From Mesorhizobium sp. C432A (GTDB taxonomy: Bacteria; Pseudomonadota; Alphaproteobacteria; Rhizobiales; Rhizobiaceae), in assembly GCF_030323145.1 (NCBI RefSeq), contig NZ_CP100470.1, positions 372,001 through 436,000 on the forward strand: a DNA stretch of 64,000 nucleotides, given 5' to 3'. Shown one piece after another: positions 27,346 to 35,496 of this stretch. The notes beneath the pieces are model-generated. The model was not told the DNA's origin and did no database searches. It saw only the letters and a program-made list of their open reading frames with translations. A program made the position numbers and the translations under genes. The stretch's first letter is position 1; the number at the start of each line of letters is the position of its first letter.

Positions 27346-28464
27346 ATGCGTGTTATCCTGGAACGGTCCAATCTCCTGAAGTCGCTCAACCACGTTCATC
27401 GCGTGGTCGAGCGGCGCAATACCATACCGATCCTGTCGAACGTACTGCTCAGCGCCGAGGGCGCCAGCCTTGAAATGAAAGCCACCGACCTCGACCTCGA
27501 AGTGACCGAAGCGACGCCGGCAAAGGTCGAGCGCGGCGGGGCGACGACGGTTCCGGCGCACCTACTCTACGACATCGTGCGCAAGCTGGCCGACGGCGCC
27601 GAAGTGATGCTGAAGACCGATGAGGACGGCAACGCCATGACGGTGACGTCGGGCCGCTCGAGCTTTCGCCTGCAATGCCTGCCGCAGTCCGATTTCCCGG
27701 AGCTTTCGGCGGGATCTTTCTCACACATCTTCCGGCTCGATTCCGTCGCCCTGAGAGGCCTGATCGAAAAGACCCAGTTCGCCATCTCCACCGAAGAGAC
27801 GCGCTACTATCTCAACGGTATCTACCTGCACACGCATGAAACTGGCGGCAAGCTGAAGCTGCGTTCAGTGGCGACCGACGGCCACCGCCTGGCGCGCGCA
27901 GAGATCGACGCTCCGGCCGGGTCCGAAGGCATGCCGGGCATCATCATTCCGCGCAAGACGGTCAGCGAGTTGCAGAAGCTGGTCGACGATCCCGATGTCG
28001 CGGTGACCACCGAATTGTCCGACACCAAGATCCGCTTCACCATCGGCAGCGTGGTTCTGACCTCGAAGCTGATCGACGGCACTTTCCCGGACTACCAGCG
28101 CGTCATTCCGACCGGCAACGACAAGAAGCTGATCATCGACCGGCAGAGCTTCGCCGCCGCCGTCGATCGCGTCTCGACCATTTCCTCCGAGCGCGGCCGC
28201 GCGGTGAAGCTTTCGATCACCGAAGGCCAGGTGACGCTTGCCGTCAACAATCCGGATTCGGGCAGCGCCACCGAGGAGCTGGCGGCCGACTATTCGTCCG
28301 ACCCGATCGAGATTGGCTTCAACGCCAAATATCTGCTCGACGTCGCTGCTCAACTCACCGGCACGGAAGCCAAGTTCATGCTGGCCGATGCCGGCTCGCC
28401 GACGCTGATCCACGACATGGCCGATGAGACCGCGCTCTACGTGCTGATGCCGATGCGGGTGTAG
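27346..28464 (+). CDS. dnaN: DNA polymerase III beta subunit (sliding clamp)
   Basis: A 372-residue clamp protein that encircles DNA and tethers DNA polymerase III and repair enzymes. The three topologically similar domains cover the expected length; the N-terminus 'MRVILERSNLLKSLNHVHRV' and 'VERRNTIPILSNVLLSAEG' are characteristic, and the C-terminus ends 'YVLMPMRV', matching the conserved (V/L)MPM(R/K) tail. It is upstream of recF by 58 bp. The dnaA-dnaN-recF order is standard. Confidence 0.96.
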   Translation: MRVILERSNLLKSLNHVHRVVERRNTIPILSNVLLSAEGASLEMKATDLDLEVTEATPAKVERGGATTVPAHLLYDIVRKLADGAEVMLKTDEDGNAMTVTSGRSSFRLQCLPQSDFPELSAGSFSHIFRLDSVALRGLIEKTQFAISTEETRYYLNGIYLHTHETGGKLKLRSVATDGHRLARAEIDAPAGSEGMPGIIIPRKTVSELQKLVDDPDVAVTTELSDTKIRFTIGSVVLTSKLIDGTFPDYQRVIPTGNDKKLIIDRQSFAAAVDRVSTISSERGRAVKLSITEGQVTLAVNNPDSGSATEELAADYSSDPIEIGFNAKYLLDVAAQLTGTEAKFMLADAGSPTLIHDMADETALYVLMPMRV

Positions 28465-28522
28465 CCGCACTGCGGCACACTGCAGCATAGTGATTGCGGC
28501 GACTTCTATAGGCGGATAGCGG

Positions 28523-29668
28523 TTGCCGGAACAAAATCACATAAGTAAGCTCACACTTACGAATTTCCGCAATTATGCGGCGTTGTCGATCGGCTTTTCA
28601 CCCGGCGCGGTGGTGTTTTCCGGCGACAATGGCGCCGGCAAGACCAATCTCCTGGAAGCCATCTCGCTGCTGACGCCTGGCCGCGGCCTGCGCCGTGCGC
28701 CCTATGTCGACGTGGCCCGCGAAGGCGGCGATGGCGGCTTTGCGCTGCACGCAAGGCTCGACGGCCCGGAGGGGCAGGTCGAGATCGGCACCGGCATCAC
28801 CGGGGGTGAAGCGGCCGGCGAGGGCGGTCGCAAGGTGCGCATCAATGGCGCGCCGGCACGGTCGGCCGACGCCATGCTGGAATGGCTGCGCGTGGTCTGG
28901 CTGACGCCGGCCATGGACGGCCTGTTCCCCGGACCTGCCGCCGACCGGCGGCGCTTTCTCGACCGGCTGGTTTTGGCTGTCGATCCTGGCCACGGCCAGC
29001 GTGCGCTCGATTACGAGAAGGCGATGCGCGGACGTAACCGCTTGCTTACGGAAGGCTCGCGCGACGGCGCCTGGTTCGACGCCATCGAGATGCAGATGGC
29101 CGAAACCGGCGTGGCGATCGCGGCTGCGCGCGCCGAGCTGGTGCGCCTGCTGGCCGCCATGATCGACAGGTTGCCGTCCAGCGGGCCGTTTCCGCAAGCC
29201 GACATCAGCCTCTTCGGCGACCTTGAAAGCCATGTCGCCTCAGCACCCGCTGTGGATGTCGAGCAACGCTATCGCGACGCCCTTGCCGACGGCCGCGAGC
29301 GCGACCGCGCCGCCGGACGCACGCTCGACGGCCCGCACCGTTCGGATCTACTGGTGCGCCACCGCCCCAAGGCGATGCCGGCCGAACTCTGCTCGACCGG
29401 AGAGCAGAAGGCGCTGCTGGTCGGCATCGTGTTGTCGCACGCAAGGCTGACCGGCGAGATGTCGGGGATGACGCCGATCCTGTTGCTCGACGAGATTGCC
29501 GCGCATCTCGATGCCGGCCGGCGCGCCGCGCTGTTCTCGATCCTGGAGGAGCTGAACTGCCAGGCCTTCATGACCGGAACCGACGCCGCGCTGTTTTCCA
29601 GCCTGAGGGGACGCGCGCAGTTCCTCACCGTCGACCACGGCACGGTTGGGCCAACCGAAGAGACCTGA
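28523..29668 (+). CDS. recF: DNA replication and repair protein RecF
   Basis: A 381-residue SMC-like ATPase that helps load RecA at gaps. Walker A is 'FSGDNGAGKTNLLEAISLLTPG' near residue 36; the ABC signature region is 'CSTGEQKALLVGIVLSHARL' near 290, and Walker B 'TPILLLDEIAAHLDAGRRAAL' near 318. The only plausible start is a TTG at 28523, preceded by GGCGGA; the next ATG is over 100 codons downstream. A TTG start may mean low expression. Part of dnaA-dnaN-recF. Confidence 0.93.
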   Translation: MPEQNHISKLTLTNFRNYAALSIGFSPGAVVFSGDNGAGKTNLLEAISLLTPGRGLRRAPYVDVAREGGDGGFALHARLDGPEGQVEIGTGITGGEAAGEGGRKVRINGAPARSADAMLEWLRVVWLTPAMDGLFPGPAADRRRFLDRLVLAVDPGHGQRALDYEKAMRGRNRLLTEGSRDGAWFDAIEMQMAETGVAIAAARAELVRLLAAMIDRLPSSGPFPQADISLFGDLESHVASAPAVDVEQRYRDALADGRERDRAAGRTLDGPHRSDLLVRHRPKAMPAELCSTGEQKALLVGIVLSHARLTGEMSGMTPILLLDEIAAHLDAGRRAALFSILEELNCQAFMTGTDAALFSSLRGRAQFLTVDHGTVGPTEET

Positions 29669-29699
29669 CAAGGTTTTTGCTCCGCTATATGGTCGGGCA

Positions 29700-30455
29700 A
29701 TGACCCCTGCCGCCCTCACCGACGAAGAACTCGAACGCTATGCCCGCCACATCGTGCTGCCTGAGATCGGCGGCGCCGGCCAGCAGAGGCTGAAGCGGGC
29801 GCGAGTGCTGGTGATCGGCGCCGGCGGCCTCGGCGCGCCGGTGCTGGAATATCTCGCTGCCGCAGGCGTCGGCACGCTTGGCATCGTCGACGACGATATT
29901 GTCTCGCTGTCCAATCTGCAGCGGCAAGTGATCCACGCCACCGATACGGTCGGAACGGCGAAGACCGAGAGCGCCAAAGCAGCGATCGCCCGGATCAATC
30001 CCCATGTCGCGGTGGAATTGCACGATTTCAGGCTGACGGCCGACAATGCTGCCGTTCTCGTGGCGCGCTACGACGTGGTCGTCGACGGCTCCGACAATTT
30101 CGAGACGCGCTATGTGGTGGCGGATGCCTGCGCGGCGGAAAAGCGGCCGCTCGTGCATGCCGCCGTCGGCCGCTTCGACGGCTCGGTTACGGTGTTGATG
30201 CCGTTCGGCACCGGCACCGACGGCAGACCGAACCCTGGATATCGCGACCTCTTTCCCGAAGCGCCGCCAGAGGGGCTGGTGCCATCCTGCGCGGTGGCCG
30301 GGGTCGTCGGTGCGCTGACCGGCGTCGTCGGCACGCTGCAGGCGATGGAAACGATCAAGCTGATCACCGGCATCGGCGAACCGCTGGTCGGCCGGCTGCT
30401 GCTCTACGATGCGCTGTCGGCGCGCTTCGACACGATCCGCTACAAGAGAAGCTGA
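29700..30455 (+). CDS. moeB: MoeB/ThiF-type E1-like adenylyltransferase
   Basis: A 251-residue E1-like enzyme that adenylates the C-terminus of a sulfur-carrier protein (MoaD or ThiS). Visible are 'LTDEELERYARHIVLPEIGG', the nucleotide-binding 'VLVIGAGGLGAPVLEYLAAAG', 'DDDIVSLSNLQRQVIH' and the acidic 'DVVVDGSDNFETRYVVADAC'. The rhodanese domain present in some homologs is absent, as is a zinc-finger CxxC pair. The gene lies 31 bp after recF, a common rhizobial arrangement. MoeB versus ThiF cannot be separated from sequence alone. Confidence 0.88.
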   Translation: MTPAALTDEELERYARHIVLPEIGGAGQQRLKRARVLVIGAGGLGAPVLEYLAAAGVGTLGIVDDDIVSLSNLQRQVIHATDTVGTAKTESAKAAIARINPHVAVELHDFRLTADNAAVLVARYDVVVDGSDNFETRYVVADACAAEKRPLVHAAVGRFDGSVTVLMPFGTGTDGRPNPGYRDLFPEAPPEGLVPSCAVAGVVGALTGVVGTLQAMETIKLITGIGEPLVGRLLLYDALSARFDTIRYKRS

Positions 30456-30459
30456 CCGC

Positions 30460-30948
30460 ATGGATCAGCCTGCCAGTGTTTTGGTCACGCAGCTCGCCCC
30501 CGGCTTCGACCGCTGGGACGAACTGCTCAGCCTGATCATGCGCGCCTTTGCACCGATGGACGGCGTCATAGACCCGCCCTCCTCGGCACATCTGCTGAAC
30601 GCCGGAAACCTCAGGGACAAGGCTGGCCGAGAGACCGTGTTGCTGGCCCTGCAGGATGACAGGATCGCCGGCTGCGTTTTCGCGCTGGAGAGAGCCGATG
30701 ATTTCTACATCGGCAAGCTCGCCGTCGAACCTGAGCTTCAAGGGCAAGGCATCGGCAGGCGGCTGATGCAGGCTGTCGAATTTCTCGCCCGCAGCCGGAA
30801 CAAACCGGCCATCGAACTGCAGACGCGAATCGAACTGACCGTAAATCATGCAACCTTTGCCGGTCTCGGCTTTCGCGAGACTGAACGCACCGCGCATGAC
30901 GGCTATGACCGGCCGACCTCGATCACCTTGCGCAAGGAGTTGGCGTGA
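30460..30948 (+). CDS. GNAT-family N-acetyltransferase
   Basis: A 162-residue GCN5-related acetyltransferase. The acetyl-CoA-binding motif A is 'IGKLAVEPELQGQGIGRRLM' near residue 85, followed by the motif B region 'NHATFAGLGFRETERTAHDG'. The ATG at 30460 lies 4 bp after the moeB-like stop, and the stop overlaps the GTG of the aconitase X gene, so it looks translationally coupled to it. The substrate is unknown. Confidence 0.87.
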   Translation: MDQPASVLVTQLAPGFDRWDELLSLIMRAFAPMDGVIDPPSSAHLLNAGNLRDKAGRETVLLALQDDRIAGCVFALERADDFYIGKLAVEPELQGQGIGRRLMQAVEFLARSRNKPAIELQTRIELTVNHATFAGLGFRETERTAHDGYDRPTSITLRKELA

Positions 30949-32198
30949 GCCTTGCACTCAGCTCACAGGAGCAGACAGTCGCCTCCGGCCATGACGGGGC
31001 GGCGATGGCGATGCGCATCGTTGCCGAAAGCGCTGCGCTGCTCGGCGCGCCGCGACTGATCCCGATCGCCTCGACGCATATAGACGGCGCGCTCTATCAC
31101 GGCGATTCCGGCACGCTGTTTGCCGAAAGGCTGGTCGATGGCGGCGCCAGGGTCGCGGTGCGCTCGACGCTCAATGTCGGCGCGCTCGACCTGATGGGCT
31201 GCTCGCGCGTGCGCCTCGAAGAGCCGGCGCGCGGCATGGCGCGACGAATGATGGAGGCCTACCGCAAACTGGGCTGCGAGCAGAGCTGGACCTGCGCGCC
31301 CTATCAGGCCGGCCACAGGCCAGCGCTTGGCAGCGATGTCGCCTGGGGTGAATCCAACGCGGTGGTGTTCTGCAATTCGGTGCTGGGGGCACGCACCAAC
31401 CGCTATGGCGACTTCCTCGACATCGCCTGCGCCATATCGGGCCGCGCGCCGGATTACGGCCTGCATCGCCCCGAGAACCGGCAGGCACGGCTGGTGTTCG
31501 ATGTGTCCGGCCTCTCCGCCTCGTTCCTTGGTTCGGAGATCGCCTGGCCGGTGCTGGGCAACCTCTACGGCCGTGAGGTCGGCAACGCGGTCGGCGTCGT
31601 CACCGGCATATCCAGCCATCCCGGCGAGGATGCGCTGAAGGCCTTCGGCGCGGCGGCGGCATCGTCGGGCGCCGTCGGCCTGTTCCATATCGCTGGGGTA
31701 ACGCCAGAAGCGCCCGACGCCGAGACCATCCTGGTGGGCGGCAGGCCGGAAACGATGATCCGCGTAACGCCGGAGATGGCCATGAAGGCCCGCGCCGGCC
31801 TGTCCACCGCAGCCACGCAGACCGCCATCGATGCCGTGGCGATCGGCAGTCCGCATCTGTCTTTGGCCGAATTCGATGCACTTGAGCGGCTGATTGGCGG
31901 GCGGCGGCTCAGCGTGCCGATTTACGCCTGCACCGGCCGCCACGTGCTCACCAGGCTGGAGCAGAACGGCAAGCGCAAGATGCTCGAAGCCAGCGGCGTC
32001 ATCATCGTCGCCGACACCTGCGTGGTGGTGACGCCGATCCTGCCGAATCTGGCCGGCGGCGTGCTGATGACCAATTCGGGAAAATTCGCGCACTACGCGC
32101 CGGGCAATACCGGTTACGCCGTGCTTTACGGCTCGCTGGCCGACTGCGTGGAAAGCGCGGTTGCCGGTAAGCCCAGGTTTACGGATATCGCCGCATGA
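30945..32198 (+). CDS. aconitase X large (catalytic) subunit, DUF521
   Basis: A 417-residue aconitase X catalytic domain protein. Members of this family are hydro-lyases; a characterised bacterial reaction is dehydration of cis-3-hydroxy-L-proline. Family segments visible are 'IASTHIDGALYHGDSG', 'TCAPYQAGHRPALGSDVAWG', 'ESNAVVFCNSVLGARTNRYG' and 'ACTGRHVLTRLEQNGKRKML', with several cysteines that could bind an iron-sulfur cluster. The start is a GTG at 30945 overlapping the acetyltransferase stop. The stop overlaps the ATG of the small-subunit gene, so the two are coupled. Substrate in this organism is not shown. Confidence 0.88.
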   Translation: MSLALSSQEQTVASGHDGAAMAMRIVAESAALLGAPRLIPIASTHIDGALYHGDSGTLFAERLVDGGARVAVRSTLNVGALDLMGCSRVRLEEPARGMARRMMEAYRKLGCEQSWTCAPYQAGHRPALGSDVAWGESNAVVFCNSVLGARTNRYGDFLDIACAISGRAPDYGLHRPENRQARLVFDVSGLSASFLGSEIAWPVLGNLYGREVGNAVGVVTGISSHPGEDALKAFGAAAASSGAVGLFHIAGVTPEAPDAETILVGGRPETMIRVTPEMAMKARAGLSTAATQTAIDAVAIGSPHLSLAEFDALERLIGGRRLSVPIYACTGRHVLTRLEQNGKRKMLEASGVIIVADTCVVVTPILPNLAGGVLMTNSGKFAHYAPGNTGYAVLYGSLADCVESAVAGKPRFTDIAA

Positions 32199-32608
32199 GC
32201 GCCGTCGCTGAAATCCTGGTGCCGGGCAGCGGAGGCGAAGGGCTGGCCTTGGTGCTGATGGCGCCAATCAGCTTCTGGGGTGGCGTCGATCCGAAGAGCG
32301 GCCGCATCGCCGATGTCCGTCACCCGCAGCATGGCGAGACCATTTCCGGGCGTGTGCTGTTCCTGCCCGGCACGATCGGCTCGTCCTCAGCGTCAGCCGT
32401 GCTGATGGAACTCGTCCACAATGGCCATGCGCCGACGGCACTCGTGCTGCACGAGCCGGACGCGATCCTGCTGCTTGGCTTGATTGTGGCCAGGGAAATG
32501 GGCTGGCCGACGCCGGTAGCGCTCAGGCTCAGGCGCGACGCTTTTGAGGCCTATCGCGGCAAGCGTGTGAGTGTCGCGGCGGATGGCGCCCTCACAACCG
32601 CATCCTGA
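32195..32608 (+). CDS. aconitase X small (swivel) subunit, DUF126
   Basis: A 137-residue aconitase X swivel domain protein. The motif 'PGTIGSSSASAVLMELVHNG' carries the conserved serines seen in DUF126 proteins, and 'LVLHEPDAILLLGLIVAREM' follows. In some bacteria the large and small domains are fused; here they are separate and overlap by ATGA. It ends 12 bp before the convergent dehydrogenase gene. Together with the large subunit it should form the active hydro-lyase. Confidence 0.87.
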   Translation: MSAVAEILVPGSGGEGLALVLMAPISFWGGVDPKSGRIADVRHPQHGETISGRVLFLPGTIGSSSASAVLMELVHNGHAPTALVLHEPDAILLLGLIVAREMGWPTPVALRLRRDAFEAYRGKRVSVAADGALTTAS

Positions 32609-32620
32609 ACGCGGCCCGCT

Positions 32621-33622
32621 TCAAGTCCGTAGCGGCAGCACGCGGTCCGGCGGCCGGTGGCCGTCGAAGAAGGCGCGGATGTTGATGATCACCTTCTCGC
32701 CCATGTCGATGCGGCCCTCGATCGTCGCAGAACCCATATGCGGCAAAAGCACGACTTTGTTCTTGGCGGCAAGCTTCAGCAGTTTCGAGTTCAGCGCCGG
32801 TTCGTGCTCGTAGACGTCGAGGCCGGCGCCGGCGATCTTGCCGTCCTGGATCAGCTTGACCAGCGCTTCCTCGTCGATGATGTCGCCGCGCGCGGTGTTG
32901 ACCACATAGGCGGTGGGCTGAAGCAGAGCTAGGCGCCGCGCCGAAAGCAGATGAAAGGTCGCCGGCGTCGACGGGCAGTTGATCGAGATGATGTCCATGC
33001 GGGCAAGCATCTGGTCGAGGCTTTCCCAATAGGTCGCCTCCAGCCCTTCCTCGACCGCCGGCAGCACGCGATGGCGGTTATGGTAGTGGATCGACAGGCC
33101 GAAAGCCTTGGCGCGCCTCGCAACCGCAGTGCCGATGCGGCCCATGCCGACGATACCGAGGCGCTTGCCCCAGATGCGCCGGCCGAGCATCCAGGTCGGC
33201 GACCAACCGGCCCATTTCTTGTCGCTGGTGAGCACATTGGCGCCTTCGGCCAGCCGCCGCGGCCCGGCCAGCATCAGCGCCATGGTCATGTCGGCCGTAT
33301 CTTCGGTCAGCACGTTCGGCGTGTTGGTGACGGTAATGCCTTTCTTGGCCGCCGCCGCCACATCGATCTTGTCGACGCCATTGCCGAAATTGGCGATCAG
33401 CTTGAGATTGTCGCCGGCCTGGGCAATCAGCGCCGCATCGATCTGGTCGGTGATGGTCGGCACCAGCACATCGGCTTCCTTGATCGCCGCGACCAGCTCC
33501 GGCTGCGTCATCGGGCGGTCCTCGACATTCAGCCTGGCGTCGAAGAGTTCGCGCATGCGGGTCTCGACCGGATCGGGCAGCTTGCGCGTGATGACGACGA
33601 GAGGCCGTTTTTTGCCTGCCAT
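32621..33622 (-). CDS. D-2-hydroxyacid dehydrogenase (D-glycerate dehydrogenase/hydroxypyruvate reductase type)
   Basis: A 333-residue NAD(P)-dependent dehydrogenase of the D-isomer-specific 2-hydroxyacid family. Visible are 'VLVPTITDQIDAALI' and 'KLIANFGNGVDKIDVAAAAK', the Rossmann motif 'LGIVGMGRIGTAVARRAKAFG' near residue 150, and the catalytic Arg, Glu and His in 'VNTARGDIIDEEAL', 'LDVYEHEP' and 'LLPHMGSAT'. The C-terminus resembles glyoxylate/hydroxypyruvate or D-glycerate enzymes. It converges on the aconitase X operon. Substrate preference cannot be settled from the sequence. Confidence 0.9.
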   Translation of the reverse strand: MAGKKRPLVVITRKLPDPVETRMRELFDARLNVEDRPMTQPELVAAIKEADVLVPTITDQIDAALIAQAGDNLKLIANFGNGVDKIDVAAAAKKGITVTNTPNVLTEDTADMTMALMLAGPRRLAEGANVLTSDKKWAGWSPTWMLGRRIWGKRLGIVGMGRIGTAVARRAKAFGLSIHYHNRHRVLPAVEEGLEATYWESLDQMLARMDIISINCPSTPATFHLLSARRLALLQPTAYVVNTARGDIIDEEALVKLIQDGKIAGAGLDVYEHEPALNSKLLKLAAKNKVVLLPHMGSATIEGRIDMGEKVIINIRAFFDGHRPPDRVLPLRT

Positions 33623-33773
33623 TGTTTCCTCGAACCCGATCTCGTTGAGACCTCTTTAACCAAGACAGGCGAAACTGAATACCGGTCGCGGTGCCTGCCA
33701 CTCCTGTAACAAGCGGTGCCGCCGAAGACAAAGAAAAAGGGGCGCCCGGGCCAAAGGGCACGCGCCGAAAGGA

Positions 33774-34337
33774 ATGAAAGTGTCTGGTTTCGCGTCGCTT
33801 CGCCTGATCCTCAGCGCAGCGCTTCTCGGCGCTCTCCTGCATTTCCCGCAAGCCGCGGCGCAAGGTGCCGCCGCACCTGTGCAGACGGTCACGCTCGGGC
33901 CGAGCGGCCTGCCGCTGCCGCGTTTCGTCAGCCTGAAATCGGCTCGCGTCAACTCGCGCGTTGGGCCCGGCGCCAACTATTCCGTCGACTGGATGTACAC
34001 AAAGGCCGGCCTGCCTATGGAGATCATCCAGGAATTCGATACCTGGCGGCGCGTGCGCGATGCCGATGGCTCGGAGGGTTGGATCAACCAGTCGCTGCTG
34101 TCGGGCCGCCGGACCGCGATCGTCGCCCCCTGGCAGCGCACCAAGGGGGGCCGAATCAATCTGCTCGACGATGCCGACAAGGACGCCAGCGTCATCGCCA
34201 TCATCGAGCCGGGCGTTACGGGCACGATCAAAACCTGCGATGGCCAGTGGTGCGAAATGACCTTCGACGGCCACACCGGCTGGATCGCCCAGTCGCAGGT
34301 GTGGGGCGCCTATCCCGGCGAGCACGTCAAGAATTGA
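33774..34337 (+). CDS. secreted SH3-domain protein
   Basis: A 187-residue protein with a signal peptide ('ILSAALLGALLHFPQAAAQG', cleavage after about residue 30) and two bacterial SH3-like domains: about residues 43-105 ('LKSARVNSRVGPGANYSVDW', 'YTKAGLPMEIIQEFDTWRRV') and 110-178 ('GRINLLDDADKDASVIAIIE', 'GTIKTCDGQWCEMTFDGHTG'). Such domains bind peptidoglycan peptides, but no catalytic domain is present. The ATG at 33774 is preceded by GAAAGGA. Monocistronic between two convergent or divergent genes. Confidence 0.85.
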   Translation: MKVSGFASLRLILSAALLGALLHFPQAAAQGAAAPVQTVTLGPSGLPLPRFVSLKSARVNSRVGPGANYSVDWMYTKAGLPMEIIQEFDTWRRVRDADGSEGWINQSLLSGRRTAIVAPWQRTKGGRINLLDDADKDASVIAIIEPGVTGTIKTCDGQWCEMTFDGHTGWIAQSQVWGAYPGEHVKN

Positions 34338-34350
34338 GATTGCTGGAGGC

Positions 34351-34710
34351 CTAACGGCCGATACGGCCGAGATGGGTGTCCCGAAAACCGGCCGACAGTT
34401 TGAGACCGTAGCCGAGCGCGCGGTCGACGGCGATGTGGATGATCCAGATCAGACCAATCGCGGTCGCCGTCGAATTGGCCAGAACATATCCGGCGAGCGC
34501 CAGCAACAGCGGGACGATCAATATGTGCAAGGCATTGTAAGCGACAGCGCCGATCCGTGCCCCGGCGAGATAGCCCAGCATCGACAGGTCTGGCGCCAGG
34601 ATAAGCAGGGCGAACAGCCACCAGGAAACGCCTGACGCGGCATAGGCGACTATAGCCACGACCGCGACCGCAACCCATTCGAGCCGGATTGCAAAATCGA
34701 CAGGTTTCAC
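34351..34710 (-). CDS. DUF4260 membrane protein
   Basis: A 119-residue hydrophobic protein with about four membrane segments: 'WVAVAVVAIVAYAASGVSWW', 'LFALLILAPDLSMLGYLAGA', 'ILIVPLLLALAGYVL' and 'TAIGLIWIIHIAVDRALGYG'. The acidic and histidine residues 'LAPDLSMLGY' and 'IHIAVDRALGYGLK' match the DUF4260 family as I recall it. The start is a GTG at 34710, 10 bp after the irr stop, so it is probably cotranscribed with irr. Function unknown. Confidence 0.75.
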   Translation of the reverse strand: MKPVDFAIRLEWVAVAVVAIVAYAASGVSWWLFALLILAPDLSMLGYLAGARIGAVAYNALHILIVPLLLALAGYVLANSTATAIGLIWIIHIAVDRALGYGLKLSAGFRDTHLGRIGR

Positions 34711-34720
34711 GGGTTGGGGC

Positions 34721-35152
34721 TTAAACGCTGCGTTTCGGGCGCAGCCTCACCACGATGTCGACATTGGCGATCTCCATACCTGCGGGTGGCTCCGGCAGGT
34801 TGGAGACGGTCACCGGACCGCTTTCTATATCGAAGATCCTGTTTTCGCCTTCGATGTAAAAATGATGGTGATCGGAGGTGTTGGTGTCGAAATAGGTCTT
34901 GGACCCCTCGACCGCCAGGATGCGCAGCAGGCCGGCCTGGGTGAACTGGTGAAGCGCGTTGTAGACGGTGGCGAGCGAGACCGGCACGCCGGCGGCGACC
35001 GCCTCTTCATGCAGTTCCTCGGCCGAAAGGTGGCGGTCGCCCTTGGCAAACAGCAGATCGGCCAGCGCAATGCGTTGGCGTGTCGGCCTGAGGCCGGCTT
35101 CGCGAACCCGCTTGTCCACAGCGACATTTTCCTTCCGGCAGCCCAGATCCAT
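34721..35152 (-). CDS. irr: iron response regulator Irr (Fur family)
   Basis: A 143-residue Fur-superfamily repressor. The DNA-binding domain is 'GLRPTRQRIALADLLFAKGD' followed by 'LSAEELHEEAVAAGVPVSLATVYNAL', and the metal/haem-related histidine motif is 'TNTSDHHHFYIEGENRI'. In rhizobia Irr senses haem and controls iron genes through iron control elements. The cysteine-containing N-terminal haem regulatory motif of the Bradyrhizobium protein is not present here; 'MDLGCRKENV' has one Cys only. It is divergent from fabA across a 344-bp gap with a large dyad. Confidence 0.93.
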   Translation of the reverse strand: MDLGCRKENVAVDKRVREAGLRPTRQRIALADLLFAKGDRHLSAEELHEEAVAAGVPVSLATVYNALHQFTQAGLLRILAVEGSKTYFDTNTSDHHHFYIEGENRIFDIESGPVTVSNLPEPPAGMEIANVDIVVRLRPKRSV

Positions 35153-35237
35153 CTATCCGTCCAAGCCCACAGTTCTGCCTCAAGACACGCCCAGAGTGGC
35201 GAAAAAACGTCATCAACCGAAACTGGATACCTCCCGA

Positions 35238-35266
35238 CATATATTCTGTTGGCGGAATACGATCAA
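35238..35266 (-). promoter_or_regulatory. irr: candidate irr promoter
   Basis: Read on the minus strand, TTGATC (35266-35261) and TATATG (35243-35238) are 17 bp apart. Predicted start near 35231, about 80 bp before the irr ATG. The -35 overlaps the left arm of the large dyad at 35264-35311. Confidence 0.5.
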
Positions 35267-35317
35267 TAGAGCGACGTGCGTCCAGTTGGACGCACTAAGT
35301 GCGCTCTATTGCTTTTT
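35264..35317 (+). terminator. two-tier hairpin plus T-tract between irr and fabA
   Basis: Outer arms CAATAGAGCG (35264-35273) and CGCTCTATTG (35302-35311) pair perfectly over 10 bp. Inner arms GTGCGTCCA (35276-35284) and TGGACGCAC (35287-35295) pair over 9 bp. C and six Ts follow (35312-35318). This looks like a rho-independent terminator on the plus strand, yet no plus-strand gene precedes it. It could end an uncharacterised small RNA, or act as an operator. Confidence 0.6.
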
Positions 35318-35324
35318 TGGCGTC

Positions 35325-35366
35325 GCATCGTGCTTTCCGGAATCGAGATCGATTTCGGGCCGATGC
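35325..35366. repeat. hairpin element upstream of fabA, related to one at 38341
   Basis: Outer GCATCG/CGATGC and inner CCGGAATCG/CGATTTCGG (one G-U pair) enclose AGAT. About 30 bp around it align with a stem-loop at 38341-38363 upstream of the GGDEF/EAL gene, including TCGAG, GATTTCGGG and ATGCGA. Both lie in intergenic DNA on the plus strand. Confidence 0.5.
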
Positions 35367-35376
35367 GAGAGCGCGC

Positions 35377-35405
35377 ATTGACCCGGGCAGACGGGCGGGT
35401 TAAGC
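35377..35405 (+). promoter_or_regulatory. fabA: candidate fabA promoter
   Basis: ATTGAC at 35377-35382 resembles the rhizobial CTTGAC -35. A 17-bp spacer leads to TTAAGC at 35400-35405, a poor -10. The leader to the fabA ATG would be about 85 nt. Listed because the -35 is good; the -10 is weak. Confidence 0.3.
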
Positions 35406-35496
35406 GCAAACGCCGGTTTCCGGACCGAAAGGGATTGTGTTAGGAAACCAACGACAAGGGCGCCCCACCGCCCGGGACATTATGGGGACGAGACAT

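Noticed and set aside
35153..35496. Iron control element (TTTAGAA-N3-TTCTAAA type) between irr and fabA
   Set aside because: No match with acceptable mismatches was found by eye; the large dyad has a different sequence.
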